Source of the DNA: CATOSP01 sp965216155
Lineage (GTDB): Bacteria; Chloroflexota; Dehalococcoidia; Lucifugimonadales; UBA3495
Assembly: GCA_965216155.1 (NCBI GenBank)
Contig: CBDCFD010000007.1
Coordinates: 1,984,001 to 2,048,000 of the forward strand
Length of the DNA: 64,000 nucleotides
Direction of reading: 5' to 3'
Positions 17,214 to 25,923 of the stretch are shown one piece after another. The translations under genes were made by a program, and so were the position numbers. Position 1 is the first letter of the stretch. Every line of letters starts with the position of its first letter. Under the pieces are notes generated by a model. That model worked only from the letters and a program-made list of their open reading frames with translations, did no database searches and was not told the DNA's origin.

Positions 17214-17227
17214 GGGGGGGGGGGGGG
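17214..17227 (+). repeat. Homopolymer of 14 G
   Basis: Fourteen consecutive G. It lies in non-coding DNA (17115-17739, where I see no credible gene) between the truncated paralogue and the large operon. Tracts like this change length readily and are also a common place for assembly error. Confidence 0.9.
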
Positions 17228-17739
17228 TAAAGCATTCATAGTCATAGCCGACAGCAGGGTGCCGACGGTCGAAACAACCTGGGTTATTACTGCGTTAGGT
17301 AGCCTGTTGAACATGCAACTCCTCACTTCACCGGTCTTGGATACTGTTTGGCTCGACGCTTCTCTTGTTCTGGATTTCACAACGTTGGAAAATTTGTCAT
17401 TCTATAGAACTTATGTCACCGGATTTGGGCGGCCGGAACGGACCCCGAGGGTGCGGCGGTAAGGCGCACGACCGCGTTTTACACTGGGGAATCGGCCGAG
17501 GATGATCGAGGCATGGGCGAGTCGAACCTTCGAACTAGAGGGTATCCGACTGATGTAGAATTGGGATGATCGGAAATCGAACGCTCTAACTGTAGATTTG
17601 CGTGCCCCATCGTTTGGTGGAGTCGATTTTGGATTAACGCCGGCAGGATACCGGCCACGGCTGACCGATTAGCTGGACTCAGTGTTCAGCGCGGATAGTC
17701 CAAAAACCTACTTAGTCCGGCGCGTGATGCGGAGGGGCA

Positions 17740-20331
17740 GTGACCCGAGTTCAAGTCGGTACGAGCGCATTTAGCCGCCCAATTAGTACCCGTTTGCCAC
17801 TCAGGGTGCTGCCTGTAGTGTTCCTGTTCATCGTCCTGGCCGGGACACTTCCCTTCTCCGGTCTTTCCCCGGTCCTGGCTCAGGAACCCTCCCCCATAAA
17901 TGTCCGAGTAGAAGTCGGGTTTGACGGCAAGGCACGTTTGGGTCACTGGACTCCCGTAGTCGTACAGATGGAGAACCAGGGTCCCGACTTCGCTGGCGAG
18001 GTCCAGATATTCGGGACGCCCGGCCAGTCGGCCCGGTACGTTGCCGACATTGTTCTTCCTACGAACAGCCGGAAGCGTCTAACCCTCCATGTGCCCTATC
18101 TGGCCAATATCCACAGGCTGGATGTCGAGTTAGTCTCCGAGGGACAGGTGACGGCCAGCCGGGAGCCACGGGTCAGCCTCGTCCGCGACACTGATCTTTT
18201 CGTGGGCGTCGTTGGACAGCGAGCCGGCGCTTGGAACCTGCTAACCACCCTGGAGATGCCCGGCCAGCCGGGAGAAGTCGTCGTGACGCCCATATCGTCC
18301 GACCGATTCCCCCGGCGCCCGGAGGCGCTTGACGCCTTTGACGTCATCGCTCTGGGAGACGTCCAGGTCCAAACGCTGTCGCCTGGAATGTTGGAGGCCC
18401 TGGAGGGTTGGGTGGCTGGCGGAGGCACCCTTATTCTACCCGGGGGGCCTAACGCAAGGGCCAATCTCCAGGGTCTGCCTGACCAACTCATGCCGGTCCA
18501 GATCGGCGATGCTGTGGAGCTAAGACGCACTCCGGCCCTGGAGCGCTTGGGCAAAAGACCTTTCCCCGCGGCGTTCCCCTTCACGGTGAGCCGTTCGAAG
18601 CTCGTGTCGGGGCGCGTTCTAGCCCAAGAAGGGGACGTGCCCCTGGCCGTGTTGAGTCGCTACGGACGGGGCGGCGTGCTATTCTTGGCCTTCGACCCCG
18701 CGGCGCAGCCCCTGGCCGGGTGGGTGGGAATGCCACAGGTGTGGAAGGAGTTGTTGTACCCGTCGTTGCCGCCTTCCGTCGTACTGTCGGACCAAGCGTA
18801 TCGGCGTGACACCTGGGGTCCGTTCTCCAGTTGGGGTCTACGCTCGCAGCAGGCCTTGTCCAACCTGTCCTCTCTGGAGTTCCCGTCCATCAACCTGCTA
18901 TTAGGACTGATCGGCGGGTACATTCTGCTAGTGGGGCCGGTGAACTATGTGGTGCTGCGCCGGCTTAGGCGGCCGGGGCTGACTTGGGTAACCATCCCCG
19001 CGCTGGTGCTCCTGTTCTCCGGCAGCGCTTACTTCCTGGCTGTGGAGGGCAAGGGAAGCGACGTTCAGGGGAGCGCCGTCAGCATCATCCAAGGAGCACA
19101 AGATACGGACTGGGCACGAGTCCGGCGTATGGTGGGGGTTGTGGCGCCCAGACAAGCGGATTACCGGGTTGAGGTGTCTGGCAACGCCCTGGCCGCATCG
19201 TGGGACATAGGCCGGAGGATGTCGACGTCAAGCCGCGGAGGCGCTGGCGACACACCGGTCAAGATCCGCAACGGAGAAGACGGAAGCGAGCTTGAGCTGC
19301 TGAACATGGGAATGTGGACCATGCGCAGCCTTTGGACGGACGGCGTGCAGAGAGTTGAGGAAGCGCTGTCGCATGATCTGTACATAGAGGGAGACCGTTT
19401 GAAGGGCACTGTGACGAACAAGAGCCCCGTGCCGCTGAAGCAGGTGTGGGTGATCGCCGGAGGTTGGGGGCACGATTTGGGCGCCCTGGGGCCGAGAGAT
19501 ACCGCAATCGTAGACATCTCACTGGCGGCCTCCCCACTTGGCCGGTCGAATTGGCGGCAGCAACCTGATTACCCTGCCGGCGTACCGCCCAGCGATCCCA
19601 AGAAACAGAGACTGCGGCAGCTACTGGTTGAGGTGGGTACTGCAGCCCTGGAGTCCTATTACAACGGTCCATCGTTGGGCCTGTCTCTCCCTATTGTGGC
19701 TTGGACCGACGAAATCCCGATGGGGATCACGGTGAACGAGGAGAAGCCTGCCGGTCCATCCCTCACATTTTTCGTAAAGCCGGTGACACCAAGGGTCCAC
19801 GGTAGTTTCTCCCTACCAAGCGGCCTGCTCATGGGCCGGGTAGTGAACTTCGAAGGTCAGGTAGCGGAGACGGCTCCGGAGGAGGTCGTCCTGAGTGAGG
19901 GGAGTACTATTACTTTCCAGTTTGAAGTGCCCAACAACATCCAGGATACTATGCACATGGCGCTTCGCGTGCCGTTCATCGGCGGCCCATCGACGGGACA
20001 AGGCGTAGAGGCGCTAGCGTACCACTGGGAGGAAGACACCTGGGAGCCGCTGGACCTGAGGCCCGTTTCTATCAAGATACCGTCCTCCTCTCCACAGCGC
20101 ACATCGTCCCAGTACTCGTCTCCGTATCCGACGCCGGGACCAGGCGCGGCCGTCTTCTATCCGATACCTTACGGGATGACGTTCAACCAGGAGTTAGAAG
20201 GAGAATTCGGCGACGCACGAGGACTCTCCAGCTACGTCTCGACCTCAGGCATAGTTCGCATCAAATTGACTATGAGAGACGTACATGCCGGGGTACCGTC
20301 CTTGGCATTGCAAGGCGTGGCCCGTGAGTAG
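17740..20331 (+). CDS. Large membrane-anchored exported protein, first gene of the MoxR/VWA operon
   Basis: 863 aa from GTG 17740 (GGAGGGG upstream). A signal peptide or N-terminal membrane segment at about residues 22-48 ends at VLAQEPSPI. The next 340 residues form an extracytoplasmic region with a glutamine-amidotransferase-like stretch (FDVIALGDVQVQTLSPGMLE then LEGWVAGGGTLILPGGPNAR), as in other BatA-operon membrane proteins. Two membrane helices follow (INLLLGLIGGYILLVGPVNY and WVTIPALVLLFSGSAYFLAV, about 385-440), then a second beta-rich region. No enzyme motif is seen. It overlaps the ABC ATPase gene by 8 bases. Probably a structural or regulatory component of an envelope complex. Confidence 0.8.
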   Translation: MTRVQVGTSAFSRPISTRLPLRVLPVVFLFIVLAGTLPFSGLSPVLAQEPSPINVRVEVGFDGKARLGHWTPVVVQMENQGPDFAGEVQIFGTPGQSARYVADIVLPTNSRKRLTLHVPYLANIHRLDVELVSEGQVTASREPRVSLVRDTDLFVGVVGQRAGAWNLLTTLEMPGQPGEVVVTPISSDRFPRRPEALDAFDVIALGDVQVQTLSPGMLEALEGWVAGGGTLILPGGPNARANLQGLPDQLMPVQIGDAVELRRTPALERLGKRPFPAAFPFTVSRSKLVSGRVLAQEGDVPLAVLSRYGRGGVLFLAFDPAAQPLAGWVGMPQVWKELLYPSLPPSVVLSDQAYRRDTWGPFSSWGLRSQQALSNLSSLEFPSINLLLGLIGGYILLVGPVNYVVLRRLRRPGLTWVTIPALVLLFSGSAYFLAVEGKGSDVQGSAVSIIQGAQDTDWARVRRMVGVVAPRQADYRVEVSGNALAASWDIGRRMSTSSRGGAGDTPVKIRNGEDGSELELLNMGMWTMRSLWTDGVQRVEEALSHDLYIEGDRLKGTVTNKSPVPLKQVWVIAGGWGHDLGALGPRDTAIVDISLAASPLGRSNWRQQPDYPAGVPPSDPKKQRLRQLLVEVGTAALESYYNGPSLGLSLPIVAWTDEIPMGITVNEEKPAGPSLTFFVKPVTPRVHGSFSLPSGLLMGRVVNFEGQVAETAPEEVVLSEGSTITFQFEVPNNIQDTMHMALRVPFIGGPSTGQGVEALAYHWEEDTWEPLDLRPVSIKIPSSSPQRTSSQYSSPYPTPGPGAAVFYPIPYGMTFNQELEGEFGDARGLSSYVSTSGIVRIKLTMRDVHAGVPSLALQGVARE

Positions 20332-21271
20332 CGAAAGCGCCATCGCCGTCGAGGGACTGGTGAAGCGGTACGGGCGGTTGACGGCCCTGGACGGGGTGAG
20401 CTTCTCCGTGCCGAGGGGTAGTATCTTCGGCTTTCTAGGTCCCAACGGAGCAGGAAAAACGACCACCCTGCGCATCCTGGCGACTCTGCTCCAATCTACC
20501 GGAGGTCACGCGTGGGTTGCGGGGGAGGATGTAACGCGCCATCCCGCCAGGGCCCGAAGACACATTGGGTACATGCCCGATTTCTTCGGAGTGTACGACG
20601 ACCTGACGGTGCGGGAGTACCTGGAATTTTACGCCCAGGCCCACGGAGTACCCAGAACCAGGTGGCAGAAGACCATAGACGACCTGTTGGAATTGGTGGA
20701 CCTGGGAGACAAACGGGACGAGTTCGTCGAGACTCTGTCTCGGGGTATGAAGCAGCGGCTGGGATTGACTCGCTGTTTAGTTCACGACCCCGAGGTGCTG
20801 CTCCTGGACGAGCCTGCGTCGGGCTTGGACCCACGCGCCCGGGTGGAGATGCGGGAAGTGCTGAAGGAGCTAGCCCGCATGGGAAAGGCGGTGCTTATCA
20901 GTTCCCACATCCTGCCGGAGCTTGAAGACCTATCCACGGAGGTGGGGATCATCCATCGGGGCCGCATGGTGGCATCAGGGCCTGTGGAAAACATTCTCGC
21001 CCAGGTGGGGGGCAGACGGGTATTGGAGGCGCGGATTTTGGGCAAGGCGGAGCAGGCCGGTTTAATCCTGGAAGCTTTGCCAGGCGTGCGTGACGTGAAT
21101 GTCTTGCGTGAGGAAGGCCTTGTACGGGCGGCCTGTTCGGCCGACTCCGCCGGACAGGCCGATATCCTGAGAACGCTGGTGGAGGCAGGGGTTCCGGTGG
21201 TTAGCTTCAACGCCGTCCAGGACTTGGAAGATTTGTTCATGGTCCTGACTGAGGAAGAGGACGAGTCATGA
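20324..21271 (+). CDS. ABC transporter ATP-binding protein (ABC-2 exporter type)
   Basis: 315 aa. Walker A is GPNGAGKTTT, the Q-loop region is GYMPDFFGVYDDLTV, the signature is LSRGMKQRLGLTR, Walker B is EVLLLDEPASGLDPRAR, and the His switch is LISSHILPEL. The extra C-terminal domain after residue 220 is the form found in ABC-2 drug/gliding-type exporters. I chose GTG 20324, which overlaps the previous stop; the ATG at 20285 lies deeper inside the previous gene. It pairs with the permease that overlaps its stop by four bases. Confidence 0.92.
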   Translation: MSSESAIAVEGLVKRYGRLTALDGVSFSVPRGSIFGFLGPNGAGKTTTLRILATLLQSTGGHAWVAGEDVTRHPARARRHIGYMPDFFGVYDDLTVREYLEFYAQAHGVPRTRWQKTIDDLLELVDLGDKRDEFVETLSRGMKQRLGLTRCLVHDPEVLLLDEPASGLDPRARVEMREVLKELARMGKAVLISSHILPELEDLSTEVGIIHRGRMVASGPVENILAQVGGRRVLEARILGKAEQAGLILEALPGVRDVNVLREEGLVRAACSADSAGQADILRTLVEAGVPVVSFNAVQDLEDLFMVLTEEEDES

Positions 21272-22170
21272 CGCAGGCAATGCTCCTCAACCTGGCCGTA
21301 CTTACCAAGGAGTTGCGGACCCGGATGAGAGGGCGTCGCGCCGCCGTCGTTGTCACCGTATATCTGCTGCTTCTTTCCGGTCTCGGCGGCCTAATGCTTT
21401 ACATCCAACTGGAACAGTTTCGGTCCGGCTTCAACCCGGGGGCGGCGCCAGACGTGGGCTTCCAACTTTTCGCCACTCTGTCGCTATTTCAACTGTTCCT
21501 GGTAATTTTTATTGTCCCGGGCCTCACGGGGGCGGCCATCGCCGGAGAGCGGGACAGGCAGACCCTGGACTTGCTATTGAGCACTCAGGTGTCCGCTCTG
21601 TGGATCGTCCTGGGCAAGATATTGGCGTCCCTCTCCTACGTCTTCCTGCTGATGGTGGCGGCGCTGCCCTTGTTTAGCCTAGTCTTCCTGTTCGGTGGAG
21701 TGTCGCCAGGTCAGGTGGCTCTGGCCTTCGTTATCTCCCTGGTCTCGGCCCTTACTCTGGGCACCATCGGGGTATTCCTCTCCGTCCTAATACGGCGTGG
21801 ACCCGCGGCCACGGTATTGGCCTACGCCGTGACCTTCATTCTGCTCATCGGGACCCCACTGCTGAGCATCTTCATTGGCATGGCCTCAGACTCCTCCTCG
21901 GGTATTCCGGTTCAGGTCAGCCTTCCCCTGGTGCTCAACCCCCTGGCGGCGTTGGCGTCGGCCATACTGGGGTCTTTCATACCGGATATGCCCCTCATGG
22001 GGACGTCTCGCTCGGGCACAAGTGGCGGGCTGGTCCTGTGGCATATCAGCCTGATCGTGGACGCCGTCCTAATTCTTGTGTTTCTGCCCCTGGCCGCAAC
22101 GATGTTGCGGCCGGGAACGCCCCGATTCTCGATGCTCCGCCGGCCTCGCCGCGCCGAGGGGGAGCAGTGA
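21268..22170 (+). CDS. ABC-2 type transporter permease
   Basis: 300 aa with six hydrophobic segments, for example VVVTVYLLLLSGLGGLMLYI, LFQLFLVIFIVPGLTGAAIA, ASLSYVFLLMVAALPLFSLV, QVALAFVISLVSALTLGTIG, VLAYAVTFILLIGTPLLSIF and LIVDAVLILVFLPLAATML. The ERDRQTLDLLLSTQVS motif between helices 2 and 3 is characteristic of this permease family. ATGA overlap with the ATPase gene shows coupled translation. The substrate is unknown. Confidence 0.9.
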   Translation: MTQAMLLNLAVLTKELRTRMRGRRAAVVVTVYLLLLSGLGGLMLYIQLEQFRSGFNPGAAPDVGFQLFATLSLFQLFLVIFIVPGLTGAAIAGERDRQTLDLLLSTQVSALWIVLGKILASLSYVFLLMVAALPLFSLVFLFGGVSPGQVALAFVISLVSALTLGTIGVFLSVLIRRGPAATVLAYAVTFILLIGTPLLSIFIGMASDSSSGIPVQVSLPLVLNPLAALASAILGSFIPDMPLMGTSRSGTSGGLVLWHISLIVDAVLILVFLPLAATMLRPGTPRFSMLRRPRRAEGEQ

Positions 22171-23747
22171 AGTCTCCGGATTACGAGGCCGCAGACCTGC
22201 GAGGAGCTATCAGCCCGTGGCGCAAGCGGCTCGTGCTAAAAACCACGGTGAGATGGGCAGCCTGGGGACTCAGCGCGGGCCTGGGGACTGCCGCCGCCCT
22301 GCTGGTTGCGGCCCGTTTTGTACCCTGGCCGGACGTGTTCCTATGGTGTGCTGCCGCAACCGCGGCAGGAACGGCGGCCGGGCCGGTATGCAGTCTGCTC
22401 CGCACGCCCTCCCTCGAAGCGGCGGCAAGACAAGCAGACCGCTTTTTGGGCCTCTCCGACCGGCTGGGGACCGCTTGGGAATTACGCAACTCAGATTCGC
22501 CCTTCGCTACGCTACAGCGGCAAGACGCCCTCGACCTCACCAGGGGCCGGGACCCCGCTGAGGCGGTACACATCCGGCCCGGGCGGAGACACTTTCTGCC
22601 CATTCTAGCCGGCCTCACTCTGATTGGACTTCTTGTGGCCCTTCCCAACCCCATGGACCGCGTGGTCCAGCAGCGAGAACAGCTCCAGCAGCAACTGGCT
22701 GACGCCAGGGAGGAGCTTCAGAAAACCCGGGAAGAGGCAACCGCGCCCGGCTCGTCCCTGAGTGCTGAAGAGAGGGCCACCGTGGAAGGGGCTCTGGACA
22801 AGTTGGAGGAAGCTCTCAGCGAGGCTGAAACAACACCCGAGGCCCTGGCTGCACTCTCCGAGGCGGAACAGAAGATCAACTTGCTGCAGGAGCCTAAAAT
22901 CGGCCAAGACAAACAGCTCCAGGATGTCGGAGCAACCCTGGCCTCTTTACCTACGACCCAGGCGTTGGGGCAGGCGCTCCAGTCGATGGACGAAGCGGCT
23001 CTGCGCGGCGCCATAGAGGCTCTAGCAAAACAGATAGATTCTATGAGTGCGAGTGAGCTTCAAGACCTGGCGGCTGCCCTCCATCGGGCAGCCAATGCCA
23101 CCGCCGGCAATGAGGCCCTGGCCGGCTCTCTCAGGCAATCAGCACGGGCCATCGCCTCCGGTGACCCGGGAACAGCCAGCGAAGCCATGGGAGACCTGGC
23201 AAACAGGCTGACCGCGCTTCAGCAGGGTGTGCAAGGCTTGGATGCCCTTGAGCGGATGCAGGCCGATCTGCGGGGCGCTCGCTCGTCCATCAGCGGCGTT
23301 GCTTTAGCCGAGGCGGGAGTCGACACACCCAACGGCGGCGATAGACAAAATGGCGGGGGCTCCGGATCGGGACCCGGCCAGGCTGGCAACGGCGGCAATG
23401 GTGAGGGCACGGGAGAAGGTGGACAAGGCACAGGCGGCAGCGGCCTTGGTCCCGGCGGCGGCACGGGCGGAAGCGGTGCGGGCAACCAACCAGGGGCCCG
23501 CCAGGGAGACGAGACCGGTAGACTTCTCACCGAAGGTGAAACTGTATTCATCCCCGGCCACGGCCCGGGAGTTCCCACGGAGGTGCGAGCGGGCCGTGGC
23601 CAAGGAATCGTCCCTGGAAGGCTCCGCCCGTATAACGAAGTCCTGGGAGAATACGCGGAGCAGGCCCGGGAGCATATGGAACGCAGCCCCGTGCCCCAAG
23701 GCTATAAGGACCTGGTACGCCGCTACTTCGCGGAGCTGGAGCAGTAG
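22167..23747 (+). CDS. Membrane-anchored coiled-coil protein with Gly-rich linker
   Basis: 526 aa from GTG 22167, which overlaps the permease stop and has GAGGGGGAG upstream. Two N-terminal membrane helices (about residues 30-70) and a third (FLPILAGLTLIGLLVAL, about 145-165) are followed by a long Gln/Glu/Ala coiled coil (about 170-370) and a Gly/Asn-rich low-complexity linker (about 390-450). The C-terminus, RPYNEVLGEYAEQAREHMER then YKDLVRRYFAELE, resembles the end of DUF4175-type BatA-operon proteins. No catalytic motif. Probably a scaffold. Confidence 0.75.
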   Translation: MKSPDYEAADLRGAISPWRKRLVLKTTVRWAAWGLSAGLGTAAALLVAARFVPWPDVFLWCAAATAAGTAAGPVCSLLRTPSLEAAARQADRFLGLSDRLGTAWELRNSDSPFATLQRQDALDLTRGRDPAEAVHIRPGRRHFLPILAGLTLIGLLVALPNPMDRVVQQREQLQQQLADAREELQKTREEATAPGSSLSAEERATVEGALDKLEEALSEAETTPEALAALSEAEQKINLLQEPKIGQDKQLQDVGATLASLPTTQALGQALQSMDEAALRGAIEALAKQIDSMSASELQDLAAALHRAANATAGNEALAGSLRQSARAIASGDPGTASEAMGDLANRLTALQQGVQGLDALERMQADLRGARSSISGVALAEAGVDTPNGGDRQNGGGSGSGPGQAGNGGNGEGTGEGGQGTGGSGLGPGGGTGGSGAGNQPGARQGDETGRLLTEGETVFIPGHGPGVPTEVRAGRGQGIVPGRLRPYNEVLGEYAEQAREHMERSPVPQGYKDLVRRYFAELEQ

Positions 23748-23900
23748 CCGAGAAGCGCTCTGTTAACCCGTGAGGGAACCCCCGTTTTCGGCGATATCCT
23801 GATCAATGGCGAGATGGAGCGGCGGCGGAACTCAATAATACGGCAGCTTCACTCGGACCTCTGAATTAGTCACTGAAGTCACACTCCCAGGAGCGCCCGC

Positions 23901-24914
23901 ATGGTCCAACCGGAAGGGAAAGCGATGCCCGGTCAACAAGAAGTTGTCGAATTCATCGAGACAGCGCGCCGCTTGGAGGAAGAGATCGCCCGTGTCATCG
24001 TGGGCCAGCGGCAGGTTGTGCGGGATGTGGTCATCGCCCTTTTGTCGGGCGGGCACGTCCTGCTCGAGGGTGTACCCGGACTGGGCAAGACCCTTCTGGT
24101 CCGCACACTAGGCGAGGCGCTCACGCTCTCTTTCTCCCGCATTCAGTTCACCCCTGACCTGATGCCCGCGGACATCGTGGGTACGAACGTCATTACTGAA
24201 GATGAGCAGGGAAGGCGCTCCTTTCAATTCCAGCAAGGCCCTATTCTCGCCAACCTTGTGCTGGCGGACGAGATTAACCGGGCTACTCCCAAAACTCAGT
24301 CGGCCTTACTGGAAGCCATGCAGGAACGCACCGTGACCGTCGGCGACATTACTCGCGAACTGCCCTCACCTTTCTTCGTAATGGCAACCCAGAACCCCAT
24401 AGAGATGGAGGGAACCTACACCCTGCCCGAAGCGCAGCTTGACCGGTTCTTCTTCAAGGTGCTGGTGCCCTTTCCAGACCGTGAGGACCTAAGCGAGATC
24501 TTGCGGCGCACCATACGCTACGAACCTGGCCACGCCAACCCGGTGGCCGACGGTCCATCGCTGAATGGCATGATTCAGACGGCGAGGGAAGTACCCATAG
24601 CCTCCTATTTGCACGACTACGCCGTTGCCCTGACCTTGGCCAGCCATCCGGAGAGGGAAGAAGCGCCCGCTTCGGTGAGGCAATACATTCGTTACGGGGC
24701 CAGCCCCAGGGGACTCCAAGCTCTGGTCATCGGGGGGCAGGTGCGGGCCTTACTGGAGGGACGATACAACCTGGCGGCGGACGACCTGCAAGCAGTGGCC
24801 TATCCCGCTTTGCGCCACCGGCTCATCCTGAATTTCGAGGCTCAAGCAGAGGGTGTAGCGGCGGACCGGATTATCGAGCAGATTCTGGAAGCGGTGGAGC
24901 CGAAACAGGCGTGA
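23901..24914 (+). CDS. MoxR family AAA+ ATPase
   Basis: 337 aa. Walker A is GVPGLGKTLL, Walker B is LVLADEINRATPKTQSALLE, sensor 1 is MATQNPIEMEGTYTLPEAQL with the following arginine LDRFFFK, and the lid domain ends in RHRLILNFEA. MoxR proteins act as chaperones that insert or assemble partners with VWA domains; the two VWA proteins and the DUF58 protein downstream are the expected partners. The 153 bp before it hold no gene and could carry an internal promoter. Confidence 0.93.
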   Translation: MVQPEGKAMPGQQEVVEFIETARRLEEEIARVIVGQRQVVRDVVIALLSGGHVLLEGVPGLGKTLLVRTLGEALTLSFSRIQFTPDLMPADIVGTNVITEDEQGRRSFQFQQGPILANLVLADEINRATPKTQSALLEAMQERTVTVGDITRELPSPFFVMATQNPIEMEGTYTLPEAQLDRFFFKVLVPFPDREDLSEILRRTIRYEPGHANPVADGPSLNGMIQTAREVPIASYLHDYAVALTLASHPEREEAPASVRQYIRYGASPRGLQALVIGGQVRALLEGRYNLAADDLQAVAYPALRHRLILNFEAQAEGVAADRIIEQILEAVEPKQA

Positions 24915-25023
24915 GGCCCGAGGAATGTGAGACTCCAAGGGGGCTAGGGCGGGGTCGTATCCGCGAAAGACCATCCTCTCCATGAGTCAGCATAACCGGC
25001 CTCCTGCAAAATAGGGTGCAATT

Positions 25024-25914
25024 ATGGCTCGTAGAACGAGTTTGTTCACTCCCGATTTCTTGCGCAGGCTGGAGGCCCTGGGGCTGGCCACTCGGCAGAG
25101 TCTCGCTGGGCCGGCCGTTGGTCCACGCCGCTCGCCAAAGCTCGGCATGTCAGTCGAGTTCTCAGACTTCCGCAACTACACGCCGGGAGATGACTACCGC
25201 CGCATTGACTGGAACGCCTACGCCCGCCTGGAGCGCCTATTCCTGCGCCTTTACCGTGCCGAGGAGAACCTGACCGTTTCCTTGTTGCTGGACACCTCCC
25301 GCTCCATGGCCTGGGGCGAACCCACCAAATTCGACCTGTCCCGCCAGGTGGCCGGCGCCCTGGCTTACCTGGCCCTGGCGAGGGACGACCGGGTAAGTGT
25401 CGCTACTCTGGGTGAGGACGCCCCAACCCATCTACCCGCGGTGGGTGGGCGGGGGCAGGTATGGAGAATATGGGATTTCCTGGAACAACTTCAGAGTCCC
25501 GGTGCGGCCGACCTTGGGGAATCTCTCTCTTCCTTTGCCGTGCGCTACTGCCGGCGTCCCGGCCTCGCTGTCCTTCTTACCGACCTGCTAACCGACAGCG
25601 ATTGGCGGACCGGGCTGCGGGCATTGCTGGCGGCCCGCCAGGAGGTGATGATGCTCCAGGTTTTGGCGCCGGAAGAAATAGACCCGGAACTTACAGGGCA
25701 CTGGCAGATGCTCGACGATGAGAACGGGGAATCCCTGGAAGTTACCCTGACCCCCAGGACCCTCCAAGCATACCGGGACCGTCTCAGCGCCTACACGCGG
25801 GAGGTGGCTTCTTTCTGCCACGGTCACGGTGTCTCTTTCGTCCAGCTACGCAGTGACCTCGCTATCGAGGACGCCGTTCTGCGCCTGCTACGGCGGGCGC
25901 AGATCGTGGCCTAG
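25024..25914 (+). CDS. DUF58 domain protein
   Basis: 296 aa with the family core VEFSDFRNYTPGDDYRRIDW then NAYARLERLFLRLYRAEENL and a degenerate VWA-like part whose first metal-site motif is LLDTSRSMAWG. DUF58 proteins nearly always sit between moxR and VWA genes, as here. ATG 25024 was chosen because no better start lies upstream; the ribosome binding site is weak. Confidence 0.9.
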   Translation: MARRTSLFTPDFLRRLEALGLATRQSLAGPAVGPRRSPKLGMSVEFSDFRNYTPGDDYRRIDWNAYARLERLFLRLYRAEENLTVSLLLDTSRSMAWGEPTKFDLSRQVAGALAYLALARDDRVSVATLGEDAPTHLPAVGGRGQVWRIWDFLEQLQSPGAADLGESLSSFAVRYCRRPGLAVLLTDLLTDSDWRTGLRALLAARQEVMMLQVLAPEEIDPELTGHWQMLDDENGESLEVTLTPRTLQAYRDRLSAYTREVASFCHGHGVSFVQLRSDLAIEDAVLRLLRRAQIVA

Positions 25915-25923
25915 GGCTCAACG

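Noticed and set aside
20285..20323. ATG 20285 as start of the ABC ATPase
   Set aside because: It would add 13 residues lying inside the previous gene; GTG 20324 gives the normal N-terminus and a standard overlap.
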